DNA of 64,000 bases from Ramlibacter humi (lineage in GTDB: Bacteria > Pseudomonadota > Gammaproteobacteria > Burkholderiales > Burkholderiaceae_C). Under the pieces are notes generated by a model that ran no database searches, was not told where the DNA came from, and worked only from the letters and a program-made list of their open reading frames with translations. The translations under genes and the position numbers were made by a program. The DNA lies in NCBI RefSeq assembly GCF_004681975.1, contig NZ_SMLK01000001.1, positions 1,547,545-1,611,544 of the forward strand, given 5' to 3'. This document shows, piece after piece, positions 33,796 to 42,163 of this stretch; the first letter of the stretch is position 1, and each line of letters starts with the position of its first letter.

Positions 33796-34806
33796 ATGGA
33801 ATACAACTGGCCTACCCTGCTGCCGCTGGTGTTCATGGCGGTGATGGGTTTGTCGCTGCTCGCCTACGTGGTGCTGGACGGCTACGACCTCGGCGTCGGC
33901 CTGCTGCTGCCTTTCGCGCGGGACGACGAGAAGGACGTGATGGTTTCCAGCATCGGCCCGTTCTGGGACGCCAACGAAACCTGGCTGGTGCTGGGCGTGG
34001 GCGTGCTGCTGGTGGCTTTCCCGCGCGCGCACAGCCTGGTGCTCACGCACCTGTACCTGCCGGTGGCGGTGATGCTGATCGGGCTGATCCTGCGCGGCGT
34101 GTCGTTCGACTTCCGCGTCAAGGCGCACGCCGCGCGCAAGGCGCTGTGGAACCGCCTCTTCGCCCTCGGCTCGCTGATGGCCGCCATGGCGCAAGGCTGG
34201 ATGCTGGGCAGCTATCTCACGGGCTTTGACATGGGCCCCTGGTCGCTGGCTTTTGCCGCGCTGATCGCGCTGACGCTGCCCACCGCGTACGCGATGCTGG
34301 GCGCGGGCTGGCTGATCATGAAGACCGGCGACGAGCTGCAGGCCAAGGCGGTGCGCTGGTCGCGCAAGGTGTTCTGGCCGATGGGGCTGGCGCTGCTGGC
34401 CATCTCGCTGTCGACGCCGGCCGTGAGCCCCACCGTGTTCAACCGCTGGTTCACGCTGCCGGCGCTGATCGGGCTGCTGCCCATCCCGGTGGCCTGCGCC
34501 GCCGCGCTGTACGCGACGTGGCACGTGGCGAACAAGCGCGAGATCGTGCAGGCGGGTTACGGCTGGATCGTTTTCGCCAGCACCGTGCTGATCTTCGTGA
34601 TGGCTTTCCTGGGCCTGGCGTACAGCCTGTTCCCGTACATCGTGATCGACCGCATGACCGTCTGGCAGGCCGCCAGCGCGCACAAGTCGCTGGTGGTCAT
34701 CTTCATCGGCGTGGCGATCACGCTGCCGGCGATCGTGGTCTACACGATCTTCATGTACCGGGTGTTCTGGGGACGAGCGACGGCGCTGAGTTACGGGGCG
34801 GAATGA
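33796..34806 (+). CDS. cydB: Cytochrome bd-type ubiquinol oxidase subunit II
   Basis: 336 aa, start ATG 33796 behind GAAGGAG. The N-terminal signature LLAYVVLDGYDLGVG and GPFWDANETWLVLG are diagnostic of CydB, with eight or nine hydrophobic helices following. It forms the heterodimeric oxidase with CydA. Its 3' end faces a long inverted-repeat element that separates it from the convergent oxidoreductase gene. Confidence 0.96.
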   Translation: MEYNWPTLLPLVFMAVMGLSLLAYVVLDGYDLGVGLLLPFARDDEKDVMVSSIGPFWDANETWLVLGVGVLLVAFPRAHSLVLTHLYLPVAVMLIGLILRGVSFDFRVKAHAARKALWNRLFALGSLMAAMAQGWMLGSYLTGFDMGPWSLAFAALIALTLPTAYAMLGAGWLIMKTGDELQAKAVRWSRKVFWPMGLALLAISLSTPAVSPTVFNRWFTLPALIGLLPIPVACAAALYATWHVANKREIVQAGYGWIVFASTVLIFVMAFLGLAYSLFPYIVIDRMTVWQAASAHKSLVVIFIGVAITLPAIVVYTIFMYRVFWGRATALSYGAE

Positions 34807-34815
34807 AAACGGGAG

Positions 34816-34940
34816 CGGACTCCTTTACGCAGAGTCCGCGGAGGTGACGCAGAGATCGCAGAGGGAAAACCTTACAAGTCTTCTTTGCTTGCTCTGCGTC
34901 CTCTGCGCTCCCTCTGCGAACTTCGCGTAAGGGAGTCCGT
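34816..34940. repeat. Long imperfect inverted-repeat element between convergent genes
   Basis: The outer arms CGGACTCCTTTACGC (34816-34830) and GCGTAAGGGAGTCCG (34925-34939) pair at 14 of 15 positions, and the inner parts carry inverted copies of CGCAGAG/CTCTGCG units. It sits between the ends of cydB and the oxidoreductase gene and could act as a two-way terminator or be a small mobile repeat. Confidence 0.65.
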
Positions 34941-34945
34941 ATTCC

Positions 34946-35905
34946 TCAGGCCACCAACCGCCGCTTCGCGTCCTCGTACTCGCGCTTCAGCTTCGCGACG
35001 TAGTCGGCTGTGCTGCTCACGGAGGTGACGGCGGCTATGCCCTGGCCGCAGCCCCAGATGTCCTTCCAGGCTTTCTTGGCGCTGTCGCCGCCGCCGAAAT
35101 TCATCTTGCTCGGGTCGCTCTCCGGCAGGTTGGCCGGGTCCAGGCCCGCGTTGCGGATGGACGGCGCCAGGTAGTTGCCGTGCACGCCGGTGAACAGGCT
35201 GGAGTACACGATGTCGTCGCTGCTGCCGTCGACGATGGCCTGCTTGTAGGCATCGGTGGCGCGCGCCTCCTGCGTGGCGATGAAGGCCGAGCCGATGTAC
35301 GCGAAGTCGGCGCCCATCGCCTGCGCGGCCAGCACGGCGCCGCCGGTGGAGATGGAGCCGGACAGCGCCAGCGGGCCGTCGAACCACTGGCGGATCTCCT
35401 GGATCAGCGCGAACGGGCTCTTCACGCCCGCGTGGCCGCCGGCGCCGGCCGCCACCGCGATCAGGCCGTCGGCGCCCTTCTCCACCGCCTTGTGCGCGAA
35501 GGTGTTGTTGATGATGTCGTGCAGCACGATGCCGCCGTACGAATGGATGGCATCGTTGACGTCGGTGCGCGCGCCCAGCGACGTGATGATCACCGGCACC
35601 TTGTACTTCACCGCCATCTCCATGTCGTGCTCGAGCCGGTCATTGCTCTTGTGCACGATCTGGTTGATGGCGAAAGGCGCGGCCGGCTTGTCCGGGTGCG
35701 CGCGGTTGTGGGCGGCCAGCGTTTCCGTGATTTCGTGCAGCCACTCGTCCAGCTGCGACGCCGGGCGCGCGTTCAGCGCCGGCATCGAGCCGACGATGCC
35801 GGCCTTGCACTGCTCGATGACGAGCTTGGGGTTGCTGATGATGAAGAGCGGCGAGCCGATGACGGGCAGCGCGAGCTTGCTCAGGGCGGCGGGCAGTTGG
35901 CGCAT
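34946..35905 (-). CDS. NAD(P)H-dependent flavin oxidoreductase / nitronate monooxygenase family
   Basis: 319 aa from the ATG at 35903-35905. It has the 2-nitropropane dioxygenase-like TIM barrel: PVIGSPLFIISNPKLVIEQC, VPVIITSLGA, the FMN-binding LIAVAAGAGGHAG, ALSGSISTGGAVLAAQAMGA and DFAYIGSAFIATQEA. Members bind FMN and oxidise nitronates or act on enoyl/flavin substrates. It starts 2 bases past the stop of the acyl-CoA dehydrogenase gene, so the two are cotranscribed, which suggests a role linked to that pathway. The precise substrate is unknown. Confidence 0.92.
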   Translation of the reverse strand: MRQLPAALSKLALPVIGSPLFIISNPKLVIEQCKAGIVGSMPALNARPASQLDEWLHEITETLAAHNRAHPDKPAAPFAINQIVHKSNDRLEHDMEMAVKYKVPVIITSLGARTDVNDAIHSYGGIVLHDIINNTFAHKAVEKGADGLIAVAAGAGGHAGVKSPFALIQEIRQWFDGPLALSGSISTGGAVLAAQAMGADFAYIGSAFIATQEARATDAYKQAIVDGSSDDIVYSSLFTGVHGNYLAPSIRNAGLDPANLPESDPSKMNFGGGDSAKKAWKDIWGCGQGIAAVTSVSSTADYVAKLKREYEDAKRRLVA

Positions 35906-35907
35906 GC

Positions 35908-37698
35908 TCAGAAAGCCTCCAGCGACAGGGCGGTGACGCTCTCGGCGCCTTCGACGATGGCGTCCCGCTGGCCCGAGGCACGGGCCAGGATGTGCTCGGC
36001 ATAGAAGCGGGCGGTGGCGATCTTGGCTTCCATGAAAGCCTTGTCCTCGCCCTTGGCCGCCAGGTCCTCGGCCACCAGCAGCGATCGCGCCAGTTGCCAG
36101 CCCGCCACCAGGTTGCCCGCCAGCAGCAGGTAAGGCACCGAGCCCGCGAAAGCGGCGTTGGGGTTGCCCTTGGATTGCGAGGCGATGAAGTCCACGGCAT
36201 CGGTGAAGGCCTTGCGCGCGGCGGACAGGCGCTTGAGCACCGCCTTGGCGGCGACGGAGTTGCGCTTGGCCAGTTCGCCTTCGGTCTTCTCCACCTGTGC
36301 CGCGATGGCGCGGGCCATCTGGCCGCCGTCGCGCGCCGTCTTGCGGCCCACCAGGTCGTTGGCCTGGATGGCGGTCGTGCCTTCGTAGATGGGCAGGATG
36401 CGCGCGTCGCGGTAATACTGCGCCGCGCCGGTCTCCTCGATGAAGCCCATGCCGCCGTGCACCTGCACGCCCAGCGAGGTGACTTCCAGGCTCATCTCGG
36501 TGCTGTAGCCCTTCACCAGCGGCACCATGAACTCGTAGAAAGCCTGGTTCTGCTTGCGCACTTCCGCGTCGGGATGGTGGTGCGCGGCGTCGTACGCCGC
36601 CGCGGCCGCGGTGGCCATCGCGCGGCAGCCTTCGGTCAGCGCGCGCATGGTCATCAGCATGCGCTTGACGTCGGGGTGGTGGATGATGGGCGCGCTGGCG
36701 GCGATGGAGCCGTCCACCGGCCGCGACTGCACGCGGTCCTTCGCGTACTCCACGGCCTTCTGGTACGCGCGCTCGGCCACCGAGATGCCCTGCACGCCCA
36801 CCGCGTAGCGGGCGGCGTTCATCATGATGAACATGTACTCCAGGCCGCGGTTCTCCTGGCCCACGAGGTAGCCGATGGCGCCGCCGTGGTCGCCGTACTG
36901 CAGCACCGCGGTGGGCGAGGCCTTGATGCCCAGCTTGTGCTCGATGCTCACGCAGTGCACGTCGTTGCGTGCGCCCAGCGTGCCGTCCTGGTTCACCAGG
37001 AACTTGGGCACGACGAACAGGCTGATGCCCTTCACGCCTTCGGGCGCGCCCTGCACGCGCGCCAGCACCAGGTGCACGATGTTCTTCGTGAGGTCGTGCT
37101 CGCCGTAGGTGATGAAGATCTTGGTGCCGAAGACCTTGTACGTGCCGTCGGGCTGCGGCTCGGCGCGCGTGCGCACCAGCGCCAGGTCGCTGCCGGCCTG
37201 CGGCTCGGTGAGGTTCATGGTGCCGGTCCACTCGCCGCTCACCAGCTTCTCGAGGTAGGTGGCCTTCAGTTCGTCGGAGCCCGCGGTCAGCAGCGCCTCG
37301 ATGGCGCCGTCGGTCAGCAGCGGGCACAGCGCGAAGCTGAGGTTGGCCGAGTTCAGCATCTCGACGCAGGCCGCGCCGATGGTCTTGGGCAGGCCCTGGC
37401 CGCCGAAGTCCGCCGGGTGCTGCAGGCCCTGCCAGCCGCCTTCGGCGTATTGCTTGTACGCGTCCTGGAAGCCCGGCGTGGTGGTGACCTGGCCGTCCTT
37501 CCAGCTGGACGGGTTCTCGTCGCCGGCCACGTTCAGCGGCGCGACGACTTCCTGGTTGAACTTCGCGCACTCTTCGAGCACGGCCTGGGCGGTGTCGAAG
37601 CCGGCTTCCTCGAAGCCGGGCAGCTTCGCGATCTCGTCGATGCCCGCCAGGTGGCGGATGTCGAACAGCATGTCCTTGACGGGGGCGCGGTAGCTCAT
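35908..37698 (-). CDS. Acyl-CoA dehydrogenase with C-terminal extension (FadE/DmdC-like)
   Basis: 596 aa. N-terminal, middle and C-terminal acyl-CoA dehydrogenase domains are present (MNLTEPQAGSDLA for FAD/substrate binding, GVQVHGGMGFIEETGAAQYY, and ILPIYEGTTAIQANDLV with the catalytic Glu), followed by the extra C-terminal helical domain seen in long-chain and methylmercaptopropionyl-CoA dehydrogenases. It oxidises an acyl-CoA to the enoyl-CoA and hands electrons to the electron transfer flavoprotein encoded next to it. Chain-length specificity cannot be read from sequence. Confidence 0.93.
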   Translation of the reverse strand: MSYRAPVKDMLFDIRHLAGIDEIAKLPGFEEAGFDTAQAVLEECAKFNQEVVAPLNVAGDENPSSWKDGQVTTTPGFQDAYKQYAEGGWQGLQHPADFGGQGLPKTIGAACVEMLNSANLSFALCPLLTDGAIEALLTAGSDELKATYLEKLVSGEWTGTMNLTEPQAGSDLALVRTRAEPQPDGTYKVFGTKIFITYGEHDLTKNIVHLVLARVQGAPEGVKGISLFVVPKFLVNQDGTLGARNDVHCVSIEHKLGIKASPTAVLQYGDHGGAIGYLVGQENRGLEYMFIMMNAARYAVGVQGISVAERAYQKAVEYAKDRVQSRPVDGSIAASAPIIHHPDVKRMLMTMRALTEGCRAMATAAAAAYDAAHHHPDAEVRKQNQAFYEFMVPLVKGYSTEMSLEVTSLGVQVHGGMGFIEETGAAQYYRDARILPIYEGTTAIQANDLVGRKTARDGGQMARAIAAQVEKTEGELAKRNSVAAKAVLKRLSAARKAFTDAVDFIASQSKGNPNAAFAGSVPYLLLAGNLVAGWQLARSLLVAEDLAAKGEDKAFMEAKIATARFYAEHILARASGQRDAIVEGAESVTALSLEAF

Positions 37699-37708
37699 GG
37701 TGTCTCCA

Positions 37709-37845
37709 GATGACGAATGACTTCGCTTCGCTCAATGACCTCGCCGCTGCGCGGCGTCAATGACGCGGCTGCGCCGCATACCCCCGTCATTTCGTCATCG
37801 AGACGGAACGTCGAGGTCATGCGGCGCAGCCGCGTCATTTGTCAT
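37709..37845. repeat. Intergenic palindromic repeat, copy 1
   Basis: Between the dehydrogenase and etfA. It is built from ATGACGAATGAC and GTCATTTGTCAT units flanking GC-rich hairpins such as CCGCTGCGCGG and GCGGCTGCGCCGC. Related copies occur at 38796, 46758 and 48766. Confidence 0.7.
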
Positions 37846-37849
37846 GCGC

Positions 37850-38782
37850 TCAAAGCGCCTTCACGAGTTCCGGCACGGCCTGGAACAGGTCGGCCTCGAG
37901 CCCGTAGTCGGCCACGCTGAAGATCGGCGCTTCGGGGTCCTTGTTGATCGCGACGATCACCTTGGAGTCCTTCATGCCGGCCAGGTGCTGGATGGCGCCC
38001 GAGATGCCGGCGGCCACGTACAGCTGCGGCGCGACGATCTTGCCGGTCTGGCCGACCTGCAGGTCGTTGGGCGCATAGCCCGCGTCCACCGCGGCACGCG
38101 AAGCGCCGATGGCGGCGCCCAGCTTGTCGGCCAGCGGCGTCATCACTTCCTGGAACTTCTCGGCCGAGCCCAGCGCGCGGCCGCCCGAGACGACGATCTT
38201 GGCGGCAGTCAGCTCGGGACGGTCGCTCTTGGCGATCTCCTGACCGACGAAGCTGCTCTTGCCGCTGTCGGCGGAAGCGCCGGTGGTTTCGACGGCCGCG
38301 CTGCCACCCGTGGCGGCAGCGGCGTCGAAGCCCGTGGTGCGCACGGTGATCACCTTCACCGCGTCGGCGCTCTGCACCGTGGCGATGGCGTTGCCGGCGT
38401 AGATGGGACGCTCGAAGGTGTCGGGCGAATCGACCTTGGTGATGTCGCTGATCTGCGCGACATCCAGCTTGGCCGCCACGCGCGGCGCGACGTTCTTGCC
38501 GCCGGCGGTGGCCGGGAACAGGATGTGGCTGTAGTTGCCGGCGATGGCCAGCACCTGCGCGGCCACGTTCTCGGCCAGGCCGTGTGCCAGCGGTTCGCCG
38601 TCGGCGTGGATCACCTTGGCCACGCCCGCGATCTGCGCGGCGGCCTTGGCGGCTTCGCCCGCGTTGTGGCCGGCCACGAGCACGTGGACGTCGCCGCCGC
38701 AGGCCTTGGCCGCGGTGACGGTGTTGAGGGTCGCGGCCTTGATGGACGCGTTGTCGTGTTCGGCGATGACGAGGGCGGTCAT
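37850..38782 (-). CDS. etfA: Electron transfer flavoprotein, alpha subunit
   Basis: 310 aa. The C-terminal FAD-binding ETF-alpha domain is plain: [60 protein letters not shown] and [20 protein letters not shown]. The N-terminal half is the ETF alpha/beta fold. Together with EtfB it carries electrons from acyl-CoA dehydrogenases to the ubiquinone pool through ETF-QO. It is downstream of etfB in the same direction with a palindromic repeat between them. Confidence 0.97.
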   Translation of the reverse strand: MTALVIAEHDNASIKAATLNTVTAAKACGGDVHVLVAGHNAGEAAKAAAQIAGVAKVIHADGEPLAHGLAENVAAQVLAIAGNYSHILFPATAGGKNVAPRVAAKLDVAQISDITKVDSPDTFERPIYAGNAIATVQSADAVKVITVRTTGFDAAAATGGSAAVETTGASADSGKSSFVGQEIAKSDRPELTAAKIVVSGGRALGSAEKFQEVMTPLADKLGAAIGASRAAVDAGYAPNDLQVGQTGKIVAPQLYVAAGISGAIQHLAGMKDSKVIVAINKDPEAPIFSVADYGLEADLFQAVPELVKAL

Positions 38783-38795
38783 GTTGTTCCTTGTT

Positions 38796-38877
38796 CGATG
38801 ACGAATGACTTCGCTTCGCTCAATGACGAATGACGGTCATTCGTCATGCGCAGCGAAGCGCGCGGTCATTCGTCATT
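38796..38877. repeat. Intergenic palindromic repeat, copy 2
   Basis: Between etfA and etfB. ATGACGAATGACTTCGCTTC at the left is shared with copy 1, and GTCATTCGTCATTCAG closes the right side; CGCAGCGAAGCGCGCG forms the inner hairpin region. Confidence 0.7.
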
Positions 38878-39626
38878 CAGATCACTTTGGCTTCGTTCTT
38901 CAGCTTGCTCACCAGCGTCGCGACGTCCGGCACCTTCACGCCCGCGCCGCGCTTGGGCGGCTCCGACACCTTCAGCGTCTTCAGGCGCGGCTTGGCGTCG
39001 ACGCCCAGGTCGGCGGGGGTCACCGTGTCCAGCGTCTTCTTCTTGGCCTTCATGATGTTGGGCAGCGTGACGTAGCGCGGCTCGTTCAGGCGCAGGTCGG
39101 TGGTCACCACCGCCGGCAGCGAGATGGAGATGGTCTCCAGGCCGCCGTCCACTTCGCGCGTGACCTTGGCCTTGTCGCCTTCCACTTCCACCTTGGAAGC
39201 GAAGGTGGCTTGCGGCAGGTCGGCCAGCGCGGCCAGCATCTGGCCGGTCTGGTTGGCGTCGTCGTCGATGGCCTGCTTGCCCAGGATGATGAGGCCGGGC
39301 TGCTCCTTGTCGACCAGCGCCTTCAGCAGCTTGGCGACGGCCAGCGGCTGCAGTTCCTCGTCGGTCTGCACCAGGATGCCGCGGTCGGCGCCGATGGCCA
39401 TGGCGGTGCGCAGGGTTTCCTGGCACTGCTGCACGCCGCACGAAACGGCGATGACCTCGGTGGCCACGCCCTTCTCCTTCAGGCGGACCGCCTCTTCGAC
39501 CGCGATCTCGTCGAACGGGTTCATGCTCATCTTCACGTTGGCGATGTCCACACCCGTGTTGTCCGACTTGACGCGGACCTTCACGTTGTAGTCCACCACC
39601 CGCTTCACCGGGACGAGAACCTTCAT
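38877..39626 (-). CDS. etfB: Electron transfer flavoprotein, beta subunit
   Basis: 249 aa, starting [20 protein letters not shown] with AGGAG eight bases upstream. The ETF-beta signature region is present ([60 protein letters not shown]). It binds AMP and forms the heterodimer with EtfA. It is the first gene of the etfBA-dehydrogenase-oxidoreductase run. A GTTTACGTAAAC palindrome lies 32 bases upstream of the start. Confidence 0.97.
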   Translation of the reverse strand: MKVLVPVKRVVDYNVKVRVKSDNTGVDIANVKMSMNPFDEIAVEEAVRLKEKGVATEVIAVSCGVQQCQETLRTAMAIGADRGILVQTDEELQPLAVAKLLKALVDKEQPGLIILGKQAIDDDANQTGQMLAALADLPQATFASKVEVEGDKAKVTREVDGGLETISISLPAVVTTDLRLNEPRYVTLPNIMKAKKKTLDTVTPADLGVDAKPRLKTLKVSEPPKRGAGVKVPDVATLVSKLKNEAKVI

Positions 39627-39657
39627 CAGGGGAGCTCCTAAAAGGGGGCGAGTTGAC

Positions 39658-39669
39658 GTTTACGTAAAC
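39658..39669 (-). promoter_or_regulatory. Palindromic operator upstream of etfB
   Basis: GTTTACGTAAAC is a perfect 12-bp palindrome inside TTGACGTTTACGTAAAC. It resembles the sites of regulators of branched-chain amino acid and fatty acid breakdown in betaproteobacteria (for example LiuR, as I recall), which would fit etfB. Identity of the regulator is inferred. Confidence 0.45.
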
Positions 39670-39712
39670 CGGAAATTCTATGCCGCCAATGGCGAAGATG
39701 CCGGAGAAAAAA

Positions 39713-39724
39713 GAACGGTCGTTC
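39713..39724 (+). promoter_or_regulatory. Palindrome GAACG-GT-CGTTC in the etfB/transporter intergenic region
   Basis: Perfect 5-base arms in an A/T-rich setting, 87 bases from etfB and 169 bases from the binding-protein gene. TetR-family repressors often use this form of site. It could serve either direction. Confidence 0.35.
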
Positions 39725-39798
39725 GTTTTTGATTATAGGCAGGCGCCGAGGCAGCGCGGGCTCATCCGCAAGTTCTTTTGTCCTTGGGATGACATTGA

Positions 39799-39816
39799 GC
39801 CGACCGTACGGTCGGC
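39799..39816 (+). promoter_or_regulatory. 18-bp perfect palindrome upstream of the liv-type operon
   Basis: GCCGACCGTACGGTCGGC is perfectly symmetrical; a degenerate copy (CGACCGTACAGTGC) follows at about 39853. The pair lies 77 and 27 bases before the binding-protein ATG, typical placement for a repressor operator, possibly of the TetR family. Confidence 0.5.
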
Positions 39817-39892
39817 GAATTCGGGAAAGTCTGGACCAGTGCGGGGCGGGCGCGACCGTACAGTGCGGCGTCGCATACGAACGAGGTTTCCC

Positions 39893-41038
39893 ATGACTGC
39901 AAAGAAGCTCCTGCTGGCCGCGGCCTTCGGCCTGGCGGCGCTGCCGGCCCTGGCCCAGATCAAGGTGGGCGTCAGCATCTCCAGCACCGGCCCGGCCGCG
40001 TCGCTGGGCATCCCCGAGCGCAACGTGTTCGCCATCATGCCGCGCGAGATCGCGGGCAAGAAGGTCGATTACATCGTGCTGGACGACGCGTCCGACCCGG
40101 TGGCCGCGGTGAAGAACACCCGCAAGTTCGTGTCGGAGGACAAGGTCGACGTGATCCTCGGCTCGTCCATCACGCCCAACAGCCTGGCCATGATCGACGT
40201 CGCCGCCGAGTCCGAGACGCCGATGATCGCCATCGCCTCGTCGCTGCGCATCGTCGACCCCGTCGACGCCAAGCGCTTCTGGGTCTTCAAGACGCCGCAG
40301 AACGACGCCCACATGATGACCGCCATGTCCGAGCACATGGCCAACAACAACATCAAGACCGTCGGCCTGATCGGCTTCAACGACGCGTACGGCGAAGGCG
40401 TGATCAGCGAGTTCGGCAAGCTCGCGCCGGTGCGCAAGATCACCGTGGTGGCTTCGGAGCGCTACGCGCGCACCGACACCAGCGTCACGGGCCAGGTGCT
40501 CAAGCTGGTCGCTGCCAACCCCGACGCGATCATGATCGCGGCTTCGGGCACGCCGGCCGCCCTGCCCGCCAAGGCGCTCAAGGAGCGCGGCTACAAGGGC
40601 AAGATCTACTTCACCGACGGCGTGATCAACGACGACTTCCTGCGCGTGGGCGGCAAGGACATCGAGGGCGCCTTCCTGCCCGCCGGCCCGTTCGTGGTGG
40701 CCAGGCAGCTGCCCGACAGCAACCCGATCAAGAAGGTCTCGCTCGACTTCATCAAGCTGCACGACAGCAAGTACCCGCCGGGCACGGCCAACTCGTTCTC
40801 GGCCCACGCGTGGAACACCTACCTGATGCTGCAGCGCGCCGTGCCCGAGGCGCTGAAGAAGGCCCAGCCCGGCACCAAGGAGTTCCGCCGCGCGCTGCGC
40901 GACTCGCTGGAAGGCATCAAGGAACTGGTCACCACGCACGGCGTGATGAACATGAGCAAGACCGACCACATGGGCTTCGACCAGCGCGCGCGCGTGATGG
41001 TCGTCATCCAGAACGGCACCTGGAAACTGGCGCAGTAA
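39893..41038 (+). CDS. ABC transporter substrate-binding protein, branched-chain amino acid type
   Basis: 381 aa from the ATG at 39893. A signal peptide (MTAKKLLLAAAFGLAALPAL-AQ) precedes a Peripla_BP_6-type domain (IKVGVSISSTGPAASLGIPE, VDVILGSSITPNSLAMIDVA, SVTGQVLKLVAANPDAIMIA). It delivers its ligand to the LivH/LivM permease encoded downstream. Ligands in this family range from Leu/Ile/Val to aromatic acids, amides and urea, so the substrate is open. A hairpin after the stop may set its higher expression relative to the permease genes. Confidence 0.93.
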   Translation: MTAKKLLLAAAFGLAALPALAQIKVGVSISSTGPAASLGIPERNVFAIMPREIAGKKVDYIVLDDASDPVAAVKNTRKFVSEDKVDVILGSSITPNSLAMIDVAAESETPMIAIASSLRIVDPVDAKRFWVFKTPQNDAHMMTAMSEHMANNNIKTVGLIGFNDAYGEGVISEFGKLAPVRKITVVASERYARTDTSVTGQVLKLVAANPDAIMIAASGTPAALPAKALKERGYKGKIYFTDGVINDDFLRVGGKDIEGAFLPAGPFVVARQLPDSNPIKKVSLDFIKLHDSKYPPGTANSFSAHAWNTYLMLQRAVPEALKKAQPGTKEFRRALRDSLEGIKELVTTHGVMNMSKTDHMGFDQRARVMVVIQNGTWKLAQ

Positions 41039-41062
41039 GCTCGCGCTTTCCTTCCCCAGCAG

Positions 41063-41089
41063 CGGGCGCTGCCGTGCAGGCAGCGCCCG
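41063..41089 (+). terminator. Hairpin between binding-protein and permease genes
   Basis: CGGGCGCTGCC and GGCAGCGCCCG form an 11-bp stem with loop GTGCA, 25 bases past the stop of the binding-protein gene and without a T-run. It probably acts as a partial terminator or mRNA 3' stabiliser, as usual for periplasmic binding-protein genes at the head of ABC operons. Confidence 0.6.
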
Positions 41090-41107
41090 TTGTCACGTTG
41101 AGCCTTC

Positions 41108-42163
41108 ATGGACGCATCGATAGCGCTGATCCTGGCCCAGGACGGCATCACCACCGGCGCGGTCTACGCGCTGCTCGCCGTCGGCCTGGTGCTGGTGTTC
41201 GCGGTCACGCGCGTCATCTTCATCCCGCAGGGTGAGCTGGTCGCGTACGGCGCGCTCACCATCGCCGCGATGCAGGCCGGGCAGCGCCCCGCCACCGCCT
41301 GGCTGCTCGCCATCACCGGGCTCGCCGTCCTCGCGAAGGACCTGTGGGGCGCGTTCGGCCCCCGCCGCGCGCAGCAGGCGCCCGGGCAGCTCGTGCGTTC
41401 CCTGCTCGCGAACCTGGTGCTGCCGCTGGCCATCCTGGCGCTCACCTGGTTCCTGCCGCTGCAGTCGCTGCCGCTGCCCGCGCAGGCCGCGCTGACGCTG
41501 GCCATCGTGGCGCCGCTGGGTCCCATGATGTACCGCCTGGCGTATGAGCCGCTGGCGAACGCCAGCGTGCTGGTGCTGCTGATCGTCTCGGTCGCCGCCC
41601 ACTTCATGCTGCTGGGCCTGGGCCTGGTGATGTTCGGCGCGGAAGGCGTGCGCTCGCAGTCCTTCTCCGACCTGCGCATCGAAGTGGGTCCGCTGATGCT
41701 CACCGGCCAAGGCCTGTCGGTCATCGGCGCTTCGCTGCTGATCATGGCGGCGCTGTCGCTTTTCTTCGCCCGCACGCTGCCGGGCAAGGCGCTGCAGGCC
41801 ACCGCCGTCAACCGCCTCGGCGCCCAGCTCATGGGCATCGAGGTCGCGCGCACCGGCCAGCTGGCTTTCCTGCTCGCCGGCCTGATCGGCGCGTTCTCGG
41901 GCGTGCTGATCGGACCGGTGACCACGCTGTACTACGACTCGGGCTTCCTCATCGGGCTGAAAGGTTTCGTCGCGGCCATCATCGGCGGCCTCGCCAGCTA
42001 CCCGGTCGCCGCCGCGGGTGCACTGCTGGTCGGATTGATCGAGGCCTACGCCTCGTTCGCCGCCAGCGCGTACAAGGAAGTGCTGGTCTTCACGCTCATC
42101 GTCCCCGTGCTCGCCTGGCGTTCGCTCGCCGGCCACGGCCTGCTGGAGGACGAAGAGGAATGA
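41108..42163 (+). CDS. Branched-chain amino acid ABC transporter permease, LivH type
   Basis: 351 aa, longer than the usual 290-310 because of a segment after the second helix ([20 protein letters not shown]). It has LivH landmarks: [55 protein letters not shown] and [20 protein letters not shown]. It forms the membrane channel with the LivM part of the next gene, which it overlaps by 4 bases. The extra segment includes predicted membrane helices and is seen in some Burkholderiales members. Confidence 0.93.
   Translation: MDASIALILAQDGITTGAVYALLAVGLVLVFAVTRVIFIPQGELVAYGALTIAAMQAGQRPATAWLLAITGLAVLAKDLWGAFGPRRAQQAPGQLVRSLLANLVLPLAILALTWFLPLQSLPLPAQAALTLAIVAPLGPMMYRLAYEPLANASVLVLLIVSVAAHFMLLGLGLVMFGAEGVRSQSFSDLRIEVGPLMLTGQGLSVIGASLLIMAALSLFFARTLPGKALQATAVNRLGAQLMGIEVARTGQLAFLLAGLIGAFSGVLIGPVTTLYYDSGFLIGLKGFVAAIIGGLASYPVAAAGALLVGLIEAYASFAASAYKEVLVFTLIVPVLAWRSLAGHGLLEDEEE

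Noticed and set aside
34946-37735. A 929-codon open frame spanning the oxidoreductase and dehydrogenase genes
   Set aside because: Its 5' two thirds have the Arg/Pro/Gly-rich make-up of an out-of-frame reading of a GC-rich gene; only the part from 35905 down is real.
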